Shown in pieces: positions 12,189 to 23,662 of a stretch of DNA of 64,000 nucleotides. Source of the stretch: Termitomyces sp. T153 (lineage: Eukaryota; Basidiomycota; Agaricomycetes; Agaricales; Lyophyllaceae); contig JACKQL020000005.1 of assembly GCA_018296165.2 (NCBI GenBank), positions 620,001 through 684,000 on the forward strand. The letters run 5' to 3'. Within the stretch, counting starts at the first letter, position 1. Every line of letters starts with the position of its first letter. Under the pieces are notes generated by a model. That model did not search any database. It was not told the DNA's origin and worked only from the letters and a program-made list of their open reading frames with translations. The translations under genes were made by a program, and so were the position numbers.

Positions 12189-13580
12189 ATGGCGTTTGCA
12201 GGGGTTCTGAGTGCAAGCGTTCGGTCAGGTTCGCTGAGGCTAGTGGGTCGCAGGTGCGAGCATCGTAATTCTGACTCTGGTTTCCTGAATTTATCCAGAA
12301 GATTAGGTTCACACCTTGCCTAGCCGGTGTTGGTGAGATGAGGTCCTTTTCATTACTTATACAGGTGCGCTGCTTTTTGGGCGTGTACTTAATTGAGCTG
12401 ACTCTTAGACTAGCATTCGACACATTCTAGGACTCGCAGATCACCGTTTCTCACTCTGACATCCCGGAATATCTCAGGGGATGCCGCCAAAACTGAAGCC
12501 GTGTCAAGCACCACTCCTGCTGACTTGACAGCAGCTGGAATGCCACCCGAACCCCTGATAACAGACCCAGCGTCAGACCTACTGTCCAACGCTACGGATG
12601 CATTGACAACTCAGCTTCCTGCTGCACTACAATTCGGTGACCTCGCGGCACTTGGGCTCGTCAGCTGGACACCTGCTGGTCTTGTCCGTTTGTCTTTCGA
12701 GGTCATCAACGTCGCGACAGGTCTACCCTGGTTTTGGACCATCGTCGCCGGTAGTCTCTTCTGGAGAGCCATCCTGTTCCCTATCTCTATCAGGAGTTTA
12801 CAAAACTCCTCTCGCATGCTTCCTATACAACCGAAAATCAAAAAACTGCAGGATGAGATGGCTATTGTCCGCAAGAGTGGGGATCAACTTGCAATGCAGC
12901 GTCTAGCTCTCAGAGTTAGGAAGACGTATCAGGATGCGGGTGTTAGCATGCTTGCGACGGCACTTGTACCCTTCATTCAAATTCCGGTCACTCTGGGTGT
13001 TTTCTTTGGTCTTAGGAAAATGTGCCAGCTGCCCGTGGAGCAGTTGACTCATAGTGGATTCTCGTTGTTGCCGGACTTGACGGTTGCGGATCCCTACATG
13101 GCCCTTCCCATTCTCCTCTGTGCTGTAGTGAATACTCAAATACAGGCAAGTCATCCCCGACCATTCCTCACTCGAGACCACCTCTAATAGGTATGCTAGG
13201 TCGGTGCGGCTGAGATGGACCTTACTTCTCGCCCAGAGATGGGACACCTTATGAATGCATTCCGTGCGCTTTCAGTCTTGGGAATCTTCGTCATGGCAAA
13301 TTTCCCGTCGGTACGTTTCAAGTATAATTACATTGTACTCTTCCTCACCGGCACGTCTCAGGGCCTGATGGTGTCACTCATCACAACGAGCGGGGTTACA
13401 GCTCTCCAGTCGTGGGCCTTGCAGAGACCCAAAGTGCGCGCCTCGCTCAACATCCCTCAAGTCCCTGTCGAAGCGCGTGGAAAGTTGCCCACCCCGATGG
13501 AGTCTGTAAACTTTGTTATTGCAAAGTGGCGCGCGAAGATAGAGGAGGCAAAAGAGTCGCAGAGGCGCAGCAGGCAGTAA
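12189..13580 (+). CDS. OXA1: Mitochondrial OXA1/YidC-type membrane protein insertase
   Basis: Exons 12189-12253, 12431-13145, 13200-13310 and 13362-13580 join to 1110 nt (369 residues). The N-terminus is rich in Arg and Ser without acidic residues, as in a mitochondrial presequence. The body has the YidC/Oxa1 pattern: GLPWFWTIVAGSLFWRAI as first membrane segment, a basic helical hairpin (QPKIKKLQDEMAIVRK), then VPFIQIPVTLGVFFGLRKM, FSLLPDLTVADPYMALPIL, and two C-terminal segments ending before a basic matrix tail. By family it inserts respiratory-chain subunits into the inner membrane. The intron after NTQIQ starts with gcaagt, a GC-AG intron. The first exon is inferred from splice phase and presequence character. 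A paralogous member of the family (COX18-like) is possible. Confidence 0.8.
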
Positions 13581-13763
13581 TCTAGATAATTATACTACAG
13601 TAATCCGCTGATAATTCGCATTCCACTCTACTCGATTAGATCATGGCATCATGCTCATTGGCATTACATAATCTGCCTCCCCGCGACGCAGCACAGCGAT
13701 CATTCCAAATTGTCGTTGAAAGTGCAAGTATAAAGTCTTTGTTTGCAACTTCAGACGAGGACC

Positions 13764-16026
13764 ATGTCCTTCAAGCTCGCCACCGTCACTGCACTCGCTG
13801 CCGCTCCCTCAGAGTCCGGCGTCGCGGCCCCAGAGGAGGAGGAGTACTACTCGTCCTGGTCACTCTTCCTCGTCTGCATGCTTCTCATTCTCTCGTTATG
13901 GACCTCTTATTACCTCCAAATCAAACGCATACGAGCTATACACGAGACTCTCGTTTCTATAATCGCAGGAATGTTTGTTGGGCTGATCGTGAGACTGGCA
14001 CCGGGGACGATGATACGTGACATGCTGGTGAGTGTTCGGTACTCAGGGGTTACAACTCGAAAGAAAGGAACACCACAAGCGGCTCATAACAACAATGTAG
14101 ACATTCCGACATACTCTTTTCTTCAACCTTCTTCTACCGCCGATCATATTGAATTCAGGTTACGAACTCAAGCAGGCGAGTAATGGGCTAGCTGTAACAT
14201 TCAGGCGCTCTAGTTCTTATGGACCATTGCAGGAGAACTTTTTCCGCAATTTTGGCTCCATTCTCATATTCGCGTTCCTTGGGACCTTTATATCCGCCGT
14301 GGGCGTTGGGTACGTTCGTGTCTAGTCGTTAACTCGGGATACTTTGATCACTTACAGTGCAGAGTGCTCGTTTGGATATGGGCGTCTCTCGGTCTTGAAT
14401 CTCTAGAACTTTCGCTCATAGAATGCTTGACCTTTGGGTCAACGCTTTCAGCGACTGATCCTGTCACAATATTGGCTATATTTCAACAATACAAGGTCGA
14501 CCCCAAGCTGTACAGCATAATTTTTGGCGAGTCTCTGCTCAACGACGCCGTGAGTATCGTCATGTACCAGTAGGTCATATTTTCAAAGTTCCGTAACGTA
14601 TCGTGACTCTCGCGCTAGGACGTTGACGCAGTTTCATGGCACAGAGGTCTATCTATCCTCCATATTCCATGGATTCGGGATATTCCTGTTATCCTTCACG
14701 GTATCCATGGCACTCGGTGTCGTCTTTGGCCTCAGCATGTCTTTAATCCTTAAACACTCCTCCCTTCACCTCTTTCCCGCCATAGAATCCTGTCTCGTAC
14801 CTCTATGTGCCTACACTTGCTACTTTTTTTCAAACGGTCTCGAAATGTCCGGCATCGTCTCACTACTCTTCTGCGGAATAACACTAAAGCACTACGCATA
14901 CCACACAATGTCCCAAAAGACACAACGCGCCACAAAATATCTCTTCTCCACTCTCGCGCATCTTTCAGAAAACTTTATATTTATATACCTTGGAATATCG
15001 CTCTTTACCAGCGCACCGACTTCTGAGCCGGTACTGAGCTACGTGAAGCCCCTTTTCATCGCGATCACCACCGTCGCTGTCGTCTTCACCCGATACGCGG
15101 CTGTGTTTCCCCTCTCAGAGGCAATCAATCTTTTCCAAAAACACGCGCGTGGGCAACGAACGGAGGAGCTGCCCCATTCATACCAGATGATGCTATTTTG
15201 GGCTGGCCTTCGAGGCGCCGTCGGCGTTGCGCTTGCCGCTGGCTTCACGGGGAAAAATGCGCAAGTCCTGCGCACGACTGTACTCGTCGTAGTTGTGCTC
15301 ACCGTCCTTCTCTTCGGTGGCACCACGGCCCGCATGCTTGAGGTACTTGGGATCAGAACAGGCGTCGAGGACGAAGCAGACAGCAGCGAAGACGATGAAT
15401 ACGGAGTCCATTCTCCCTGGTTTTCACGGCGTTCGGGTCGACATGCATATGACGACGAGACTTCTGCTCTCCCACGCAGCGCTGCACGCATAGGAACCCT
15501 CTACGCCGGCGCGAGGAGCTACAATCACCACGTGCAAGGCCAAGCAGCCATCTTCTCCGCCGCATCCTCCGACTCATTTGACTCAGACCTAGGCGAGACG
15601 CTGCCCCTGGCAATCACACCCGACCAATCAACAGGCGGTCACGGTCACCCATCCCGTCAAAATCTCGCCGCAGCAGCAGCCGCAGTCGGGCAGGACGGGA
15701 AATGGTTCCAAGCGCTCGACGAGCGGTATTTGCTTCCTATATTCTCAAACGCAACCGCCAGTCGGACGTTCCATGCTCGACGGGCGCGGAGGTCTGCGCC
15801 GAGGACTAATGGGCAGGGCAATGGGAACGGTAGTGGAAGCGGGGCTGGGACGCCTGGGTTTAGTAGTGAGGATGAGAGTGATGTTGGACAGGAGATTGAG
15901 TTGGGACGCTCGCCGAGGGTAGCTCCGCGGGTGGCGGCTGCTGCGGATGAGAGCAGGACGGAGAGGGGTTTGCCGAGTCCAACGTTGCGGAGTAATAGTA
16001 GTTTCAATGGAGAGCGAATATCGTGA
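13764..16026 (+). CDS. Na+/H+ exchanger, NHE/Nhx1 type
   Basis: Five exons (13764-14027, 14101-14175, 14233-14309, 14363-14569, 14619-16026) join to 2031 nt, 676 residues. Conserved NHE elements are [30 protein letters not shown], the [12 protein letters not shown] block and [15 protein letters not shown], whose Asn-Asp pair is the ion-binding site of the family. A later [13 protein letters not shown] block is also typical. The last 220 or so residues form a hydrophilic tail rich in Ser, Gly and acidic residues. By homology it exchanges Na+ or K+ for H+ across late-endosome or vacuole membranes. The intron after YELKQ begins gcgagt and is GC-AG. The gene starts 183 nt after OXA1 on the same strand and converges with the G-alpha gene. 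Confidence 0.88.
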
Positions 16027-16457
16027 AGTTTTTTCACTGTTTTTAGTTATATAGACCGTGTGCTCTCTGACTACTTACTGACTGAGCATTCCACTCTCTT
16101 GCTTGGATAGATGCGTGTTATCGTAATTTACTTGTCCTCGTCGTTGGGGTATTTATTGAAGCCCATTTCTAGTCTTTTCGAGTCACTGGTGAAAATCGGA
16201 AAAATAAGTCCAAAAACCAGGAGAACAAATTGAAAGGTATCATCATATTGTGGTGGTGTTAGAAACAGTGGGATGAGGTGAGAGATGGTACACGTACATA
16301 AATAATTTACAGTATGAAACTACAATAAACTATCGTTAAAGACCAGGGACAGGAGAAACGAGTGTGTATTGCTACATGATATATCCAAAAGATCACCTCA
16401 AACACTAGTCCGATCTAAGTAAGTTACTGCCCATACGAAATATGCATACAGGGATAT
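16027..16457. other. Convergent intergenic space, 3' ends of exchanger and G-alpha genes
   Basis: Two genes converge here with about 430 nt between stop codons. No further gene is seen; the stretch presumably holds both 3' UTRs. Confidence 0.5.
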
Positions 16458-18639
16458 TCACATTAGATCCGCATGGCGTAAATGTTCGCGTAAAATGGAT
16501 TCCTCGACTGGCGGGCAGAGTTAGAATAAGTGGATACGGTGATGACTGGAGTTGTACCTGCGCCGAGAGTTACGGCCGTTGATCGAGTGTCCTAGTAGAG
16601 GAATGCATTAATCATCAGGAACTCGGAGGAACTCCTAAGAACAACTGCGCTAGGCAGTGTCGTTCTATATGGGAGACAGATCAAATATACTTACGATCAC
16701 AGAAGTTAGATACATGTAAAAGGGCCGTGAGATAGGGGAATGTTGCTTCGAGATGTCTTTGAAATGTTGCTGGAAATCTGGGATACACATCAGTCGATGG
16801 ATATATTTAGAGGAAGGGAGATAGCTTTTACATCTCGTGGCAGTCCCAAGATCGTTCTTCCTATCTCCAAAACTGGGTACAGAGTCCCGGATACGAACAC
16901 CGCGCTGTAACTTCGCCTGAAGAAGATCACATTTGTTCAAGACTAACGTTGATAGTGTGTCAAGACCCTGCCTACATGATCATTGCAAATATCGGTGACT
17001 CACACAAAATGATCTGGGTACGAGCTAGAAGTTTGCAGGAGACCACGGAGCGCCATAGGAGATAGCTATCCTCAAGTCGATTAACACGCCTATCTTCTGC
17101 GAGCTTTTCGTCAAATGGAGAGACTGATGCGGAGAGGCAGTGTCAGTCAATGAACAGAAGAATCAACTGGAAAGCTCACTGGGTCTATTGATAGATGTGA
17201 TCATGTCAATACATTCTAGCGATCATTGCGTATATGGAATGGAGGTGATACCCACGCAAGGAAGATAATAGCATCAACTGCAGAACAATTTTGAGACGTC
17301 GCACGAACCAGAGATGGAAATGGACATACCGTCATCGAAATAGGGATACCATGCTGAACGCTACGAATTGAGGTACATAACAGGTCAGGCTGGAAAGGCT
17401 ATGAAGTGTTTCATTTTACTGACACTGCTCCGAGTTCCACCAACATCGTACAAACGCCATTCCTGCCCAACGGTTTGACCTGTACAAAATCAGCAAGTGA
17501 ATTGAATTGATAGTATTGAATAACATACCGCTATCGAAGACGAATCGATACTCTTGCACACCTAGAGTTCGCAGACGTGCACGAATTACGTCGTCATCTG
17601 TAGGTTGGTAATTTCTGGAAGCTATACGTTCGGCATCGTTAAGAAAACTATAGAACGGAGCTTAAGTCAGTTCCTGAAAGACCAAAAAGAACTCACAAGC
17701 CAGGACTATCCTCTATTCGTGCCTTCCGCCGATTCAGCAGTTCGGTGACAACAGAATCTTCCCATAAGGCTTTGATATCATCTTTGGAGGCATCAAGAAT
17801 TTCAGCAACATCATCCTCAATATCCTGTGGTTTACGTTGATCCTCCCCGACTTCCGGACGTGTCGGACGATTAGGACGTAATTTTACGAGAGCGCTCTTC
17901 CATCCGTTGTTGGAGTTAATCGAAAATTCTTGAAGCGCCCGGCGGTTGTTTGGAGTATGTTCAAATGGGGCGGCCGTCATGAACGGTGTAGTGTGTACCT
18001 CCGTCGAGGCTTCACCTAGTTTTCTCTCGAGGTCTTGTTGGACACGCGTCAAAGGGGTGAGCCTGAGCCGAAGAAGGCGGTGGTGTTCCCGGAACTTGAG
18101 TGGTGGGAGTGCCTTAGCTTTCCGATGTACAATTTGCACCTCGTCCGAGGAGCCGTCACTGTGATGGCCCTCGACATAACCCGCCATCTCTTGATTCAAA
18201 TGATTTAATATGCAATTGACATTCCGAACAAGATTGAGCTGGATAACGGCACGCCATGAAGCGCGTTCTTCAGACCATTCGCGCCGAGCGTACGTTAGTT
18301 GGAAGTCTGCAGAATCCGGTAAGTCGGTTTTTAAGAAGGGCATAGAAAAAAATACTCTTGAGTGTTGCCGTCTTCCCACTTTCACTTTGGCCTAGATGCA
18401 GGCGAAGTCAGTAGACTAAACTCCGTGATAATTTTGGATTGACCGAGTAATAGCAATTTGACCGGCTTCTTCTTCTTCTTGTCACCCTCCCTTTCCTTGC
18501 GAAGTTGTTCGTCGATCTCGTCGCTGACCTTCTTTGCCTGCGCCTCTGCGAATTCACGAGCTGTACGCTGTTCGGGGGTTTCGTTGGGAGGCGGAGCGAT
18601 AGCAAGGGTGAGAGGATCTTCGGACTCCGAGTTGCCCAT
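16458..18639 (-). CDS. Heterotrimeric G-protein alpha subunit, divergent
   Basis: Thirteen exons can be joined without a break (18639-18444, 18391-18356, 18306-17697, 17647-17529, 17479-17424, 17360-17330, 17277-17256, 17184-17180, 17123-17004, 16942-16832, 16777-16695, 16591-16558, 16507-16458): 1473 nt, 490 residues. The G1 P-loop LLLLGQSESGKTATLKNFQ, switch I Arg and Thr (RARLRTLGV), G3 DVGGTRS, G4 LFLNKCDLL and a G5 region TSVIDTRST are all present. In canonical G-alpha the G3 is DVGGQRS; the catalytic Gln is Thr here. The helical domain carries a long insertion, and the start MGNSES has Gly2, so myristoylation is possible, but Cys3 is absent. It would act at the plasma membrane downstream of receptors. 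Exon 8 is only 5 nt. The ATG at 18639 has a good context. Confidence 0.87.
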
Positions 18640-18769
18640 GGCGGATTGTGAGTCCCGACGGTTCTTGGAGCTCGAACTTGAGCCAAAGAGCTCACACGGA
18701 AAGCAGCCTGCTTCGCTTTTCATGCCTTCGCGAGAGCTTTGTAAACTTGACAAAGTCACAAATCATAAT

Positions 18770-19340
18770 GTACTGCCATCCATGAGCCTCCTTCCTTCGG
18801 GTTGTTCCTTGATGACAGATGGGTTTATCAGTGAGTCTAACCCTTTTGGATTATCGCTCTTTGTCCCTATCAAAGACCTTGATCATTGGTGTTCCAAGTA
18901 ACCGACATGGTTCTTGTCAAGGCAAATAGACGGATACACATGTTTCCCGCTACAGTTTTGACAGGACAAGCTCCATGTAAAGGATCCGATAGCTCCATTT
19001 GCTCAGGCTGGCATGGGAGATATCATGACAAACTAAGAACTCCACATCCACGTCCACGTAAGTATTTGGATCGAGGACAGAAAATTCGCTATGTACGAAT
19101 GACAACGTCATCCAACAGGCTGAGGTCGATGTCAAAAACTATATATGCTATGAGCGCCGCACTAGACTCGTAACCACTCGTTGTAGTAACCAAGCGTTGA
19201 TTACAACTCGAGTTTGTCTCGGTAGAGGGAACTGTCACCGGTCTATGAGTGCACAAACAGGCTGGGACTAGGATATCGAACTGATAATCATTATTTTGTC
19301 TTCGCAGGGTTGCATGGTCGATGACTTCAACTTCCGATAT
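18770..19340 (+). pseudogene. Possible diverged copy of the gene at 10449-10983
   Basis: Around 19150-19245 the plus strand reads TRLVT and then EFVSVEGTVTG, matching TRLVTNPSLHEFVSVEGTATG of the minus-strand gene at 10449-10983. The nucleotide match is clear around GAGTTTGTCTC and CACCGGT. A weaker match precedes it (IAPFAQAGMGDIM against FIAFAHSAEANIM). I could not assemble an intact reading frame, because stops intervene between the matching blocks. It may be a pseudogene or a multi-exon gene whose introns I have not resolved. Confidence 0.3.
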
Positions 19341-19824
19341 CAATATGACTTACACACCTTTGCCTGTGAAAACTTTGACGTGGATACTAATTTTAGGTCG
19401 TTGCCAAGACGTTTTCCGGTTTGAAGCCCCTCACATGATTGGATGATCCATATGCCATCATGAATCTAGCCTCGCCAAGTCATCGATAGATTTTCTTACA
19501 TTAGAAGACAACGACCTTCACACACCACCAGCTAGAATGGTGCCTGCAAAGTTCATGTTGTGGTAGCTACCTGAAAGGCTCTATTGAACATTCAGATTTA
19601 ATAGCGTGTAAGTCTTCCAAAACGTTGTGGGTCACAAAAAGAGCTCGTTTACCGAATTAACTGGAGTTGCTGACCTGACGTTGCGCTCGATCAGTGCGTC
19701 GTCCAAAAGACATGGATATATGATCATGATTGTGATTGCGCCTGAGCTGCAAGTGTTTTCATCATTTCATATATCGGATTCTTTGGCAGTCAAAGTACAT
19801 CAGCACAGGACTCGCGCCACTTCG

Positions 19825-20442
19825 TCAAGCCATCTGGATATGAAAGCGACACCATACCGACGAAGCTTCAAGCAGTGGTAGCGAACAGAGGCTCATCAGT
19901 GTGAGCCTTGGATCCAATCGAATTGTGAAAATGATTTCATCTGAAGAGCAGTCATTTGATTGCAAGTACTGCTTCGGTGATCGTCGTTGGGTCGGGAACC
20001 GTCTCTTGACGCTGATAATAGATGCCGAACCGACGGAGCTTTGAGTGTTGAGAATGAAACGTTCTTGAGCCGCACAACGATCAGAAGTAATCTCGCCGCT
20101 GAAGGTGACAGATCCCTTGTTCACGGTAATTGGCACGTAGCGTAGGTTCTGTGCCAGTCCAGCTATTTGCATTGGACTGCGTATATCGACCGTGATTGGG
20201 AAGGAGAGTAGCATCTTCATGCGAAAATGAGCTTGGATGCGGTGTCGTGTAGGCACCGTAGCATCTCGCTGAAAGGACCTATGTGTCGTGCACGATAATA
20301 TAGAAGAAGAAAAAATGATCAGTTCCTGGATTATTTCCTCCTGGCAACGAGCGACATGACTCCAGAAATAAGTTTGAATTGCGGACCGCAGGAGACACTC
20401 CCTGACATGTATCTTAGCAGGGAAATGTAACGTACGGTACAT
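19825..20442 (-). CDS. Hypothetical protein, uncertain
   Basis: An ATG-started frame of 205 codons runs on the minus strand. It contains a beta-rich central part (PITVDIRSPMQIAGL, VTVNKG-like and SVTFSGEITS segments). No family is recognised, the ends may be intronic, and related short frames upstream (to about 20911) could be further exons. Weak support; it could be chance. Confidence 0.25.
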   Translation of the reverse strand: MYRTLHFPAKIHVRECLLRSAIQTYFWSHVARCQEEIIQELIIFSSSILSCTTHRSFQRDATVPTRHRIQAHFRMKMLLSFPITVDIRSPMQIAGLAQNLRYVPITVNKGSVTFSGEITSDRCAAQERFILNTQSSVGSASIISVKRRFPTQRRSPKQYLQSNDCSSDEIIFTIRLDPRLTLMSLCSLPLLEASSVWCRFHIQMA

Positions 20443-22039
20443 ACCCTCAATATCAAATCAATCAATCGGCGTCTAGTAAAATACCATATGGAGGAAGCGT
20501 TTCGGTATCAAACGAGTGAACTCACGGAAAGATACGCTCTTCCAGGCCAGGTTTACGAGGTTAGAAGGAATACATCTGAGATCATTTGGCGCTGCTCTCG
20601 TTGGCTGGAATGTGCCATTCAATCGAGACTTATTACAGGAAAAGGAACGATGTGATCACATTATCATTGGGCCCAGCTTTCGCTTTTCGGCGAGATGTAG
20701 ATCCGGAGGGAGATCGTCGCGCGGGAACCATCAAGCGACAATTCAATGGTTCGTCATTAATCATCCAATGGCGACTAAAGCGGGCTGATATGGGGATCGA
20801 AACATCAGTGTGTCGACAGGATGACGGCTCGACAACTTCGGAGTATGGGTGAGGGAATGGCTGAAGACATACCATCTCAAAGTATGGTACCGACAACTGG
20901 CAGCGACACAAATTTGAAAAGTGGCCGGGGTTTGGAGCTCAGAGGTATTGGCTGCCTTTCACATTTCTACATGGGGTGAGCGCAAACGTGCCGATACGTG
21001 CCAGTTTACTGTAATGCCTCGAAGGGATATATATCGTGTTTAACGGAGAACGATCACGAGTTACATTTGAAATTTTGGTAAGTTTTCGCGTTTTTGCGTC
21101 GCGTCACAAGTTCAGCTGGAATATGCCGAGCGGAGGTTCAACTCGCTCCGTTTATAATTGCCAAAAATTTCTTTTTTTGGCGCGTTCGTTTTTCCTCCCG
21201 GACACTCGTTGTTTTCTTCTCTGTGCCATTTGTGAGTCACTGTTCCACATCTTTTTCCAATGTAGTGATGATCCAATATTAAACCATACTTTACCACATT
21301 CTTAAAAAATCATGTGGAATACTTCATTGATTTCAGCCTTGTCTGATTCTTTTTTTCGTCTACTCTCAGTGTTGAAGACCAATGTTGACGTATTCTCTTC
21401 GCCAGTTTTTGCTCGAACGGTACTCCTTATGATCACTGTATCTAGGTGGAGGTCGTAGGTGCACAGGCAGGTTGAGGTGAGCATCCCTTCTCGTTCATAC
21501 CTTCTTTTATTCGTTCCAATTTTACTTTATCGCTTTCCCATTATCACCGTATCTATGCCTGATGATATCTTTTCGATGGGCGGACACGAATGCCTCCTTG
21601 CCCATACCAAAGTCTTCAAAGTGTACAATCTGGAGGCGGGTGAGGGGGCTTGCTGAAACGCATCGAGTACCTGACCTTTTTAACCTTTTCGTCCTTCTTT
21701 CGCAATTTTTGTAGAAGATGACAAGATACTGATATGTAGACCATCTCTGCAGGTCCTTTTGGCAAGTACTTTTCTGTATTCGCATTTTTTTTTTATCTTT
21801 GTATTGTCGTGTAAGCTCTTGTGAATCGTCTGTGGTGCCGATTATCTTTTGTTGTACTACATATAATGGAAAGTCCGTAGTGCAACTAATCTTCTGTTTG
21901 AACATCCATTTAGATACTCACTATTATTGACGAGATTTGAGATGTCTTTGAGCGAGTGTATATATGTAGATGACGCAGTAGATAAATGTAGACGTAGAAT
22001 TCGAATCGGATGATTTGATCTACTCATACTCATCTGGGG
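20443..22039. other. Intergenic, T-rich, no supported gene
   Basis: Short frames on both strands overlap each other and carry no family signature. Pyrimidine runs around 21030-21800 look like untranslated or promoter sequence. Confidence 0.4.
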
Positions 22040-23662
22040 CTAAGACAACCCTTTCCATGCCGCCAACCCCCCAAAAAACGCACTTAATGACATCAAGCTC
22101 GCATGGTACACAACAGTCGGGACGCCCATGCGCGGAAGAATCACAGGCGTGTGCAGTAGCGCGAGGTAACATTGGCCGACCCACGCTACAGGCGCAGCAA
22201 TCATGAGTAGGAAGTTTGATGAACCTGGTAAAGGGTCGTCTCGTGAGACGGCGGAGCGTAGGTAGGCTTGTGCAAGGAGGAGCGTGAGGCCGAGTGTGAG
22301 GAGGAGATCGTTGACGCGTTGGAGACATGTGAGGAATACCGGTATGCGCTAGAATCGAATAAATTGTTTTGTTTGGTAGTTGAAGGAGGAGGAACATACA
22401 ATAACAGGGACACCATATGCATCTTCTAACTCCTCCCTCGCACGCATCGCAATCAATTCGTCCAGCTCGTCTTCCACAAGTAGCTTGATAGCCTGATCCT
22501 TGTCCTCCGCGCCCTTCGACAACAATGGATGGTACTCTCCCGCTTCCTCGTCACCGAAAGGCTGTGACCTCTGTCCATCATACACATCATCTTCCACTTG
22601 ACGCTCGAAAAGCTCTAGTGTACTCTGACCGGGCGTAGATGCTGATTGACTAGGCACAGGTCCCTTGCCTCTCGGACTTCTTGAACCCGAGGATGAAGCA
22701 CCTAATTGTCCCGGACCCTGATTTTCTGTACCATTGGATTTTCCTGGTCCATCTTCGGAACGACGAACAGTGACGAGCACATCGCGATACAAAGCACGCG
22801 CTTGGTACCCCTTTGAAATATTGATAACAGCCTCCGCACATGCCCACCCAAGCGCAAGCCACCACACCCGACGAAATGCCGCATCACGCGTTGTCGGCTT
22901 CGCAGGTGCATGCTGGGTCACAGATAACAGCACAAGCGATAATTGTTGGAGAGTGAGATAGAGGAGAGTCTGTAGAGATGTGGCGAAGACTGTTGAGAGT
23001 TTTGTGAATGATGAGGGGAACATGAACGAGAAGAGAGAGCTGATAGGGTCTCGAAGAAGGTAGGAGAGGGAAAATAGGGCAGCAGATGTGAGGAGTTCAG
23101 GGAAGGGGTGTCGCAGATAGGGCACAGAAGGGTATGGCCAAGTTTCGGATATTGGGTAGAATGCATGGGGTAGGGCTGCCAATAATGCAAATGCTATAGC
23201 GAACGTTAAAGGATTTAGGGAGTAAAGGAGTACAAGACGGCGGTAAGTCCCTGTACAACATGTCAAAGAATTAATGCAATGCAGAAATCAACCATAATTT
23301 CCTCACAAACCTCGGTAAAGACCTTGCTCTTCGAGCTCCTCATCGAGTTCCCATTCTTCAACTTCATCATTGCCGTCCAACGGTGCTCCTCCAATATACC
23401 TAGGTGTCCGTGGTTCGACCATATGAGAAAAGTCCACGACAGTCCTATCTTCAGGCACGATGCTCAAGCAGCTGTCCGATTGACGATTACCTTCAGGGCT
23501 CAGCCTGAGCTTTCCTTGAAAAAAAATATACCGGTTAGTAGAGCCGTAGACTGGTGGCGACGAGTGCAAATGGGAGTGTGAAACACCACGCTGACTGGAC
23601 CCGTGATCATAGCGATCGGCCACTGAACCGATCCCAACCTTGACTTTGTTTTCTTCATTCAT
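22040..23662 (-). CDS. Conserved-type fungal multi-pass membrane protein
   Basis: Exons 23662-23311, 23250-22400 and 22348-22040 join to 1512 nt, 503 residues, with short GT-AG introns. The first 115 residues are hydrophilic and end in an acidic run (EVEEWELDEELEEQG). Hydrophobic helices follow (YSLNPLTFAIAFALLAALP; a segment near LTSAALFSLSYLL; LYLTLQQLSLVLLS). A Ser/Gly/Pro-rich, acidic cytosolic-type loop with a HPLLSKG patch comes next, then two or three helices at the C-terminus (LLLTLGLTLLLAQAYL; APVAWVGQCYLALL). I do not recognise a named family and propose only an integral membrane location. Confidence 0.7.

Noticed and set aside
13146..13199. GT donor alternatives for the third exon junction of OXA1
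   Set aside because: No GT site nearby preserves the frame between NTQIQ and VGAAEMD, whereas the gcaagt donor does so exactly.
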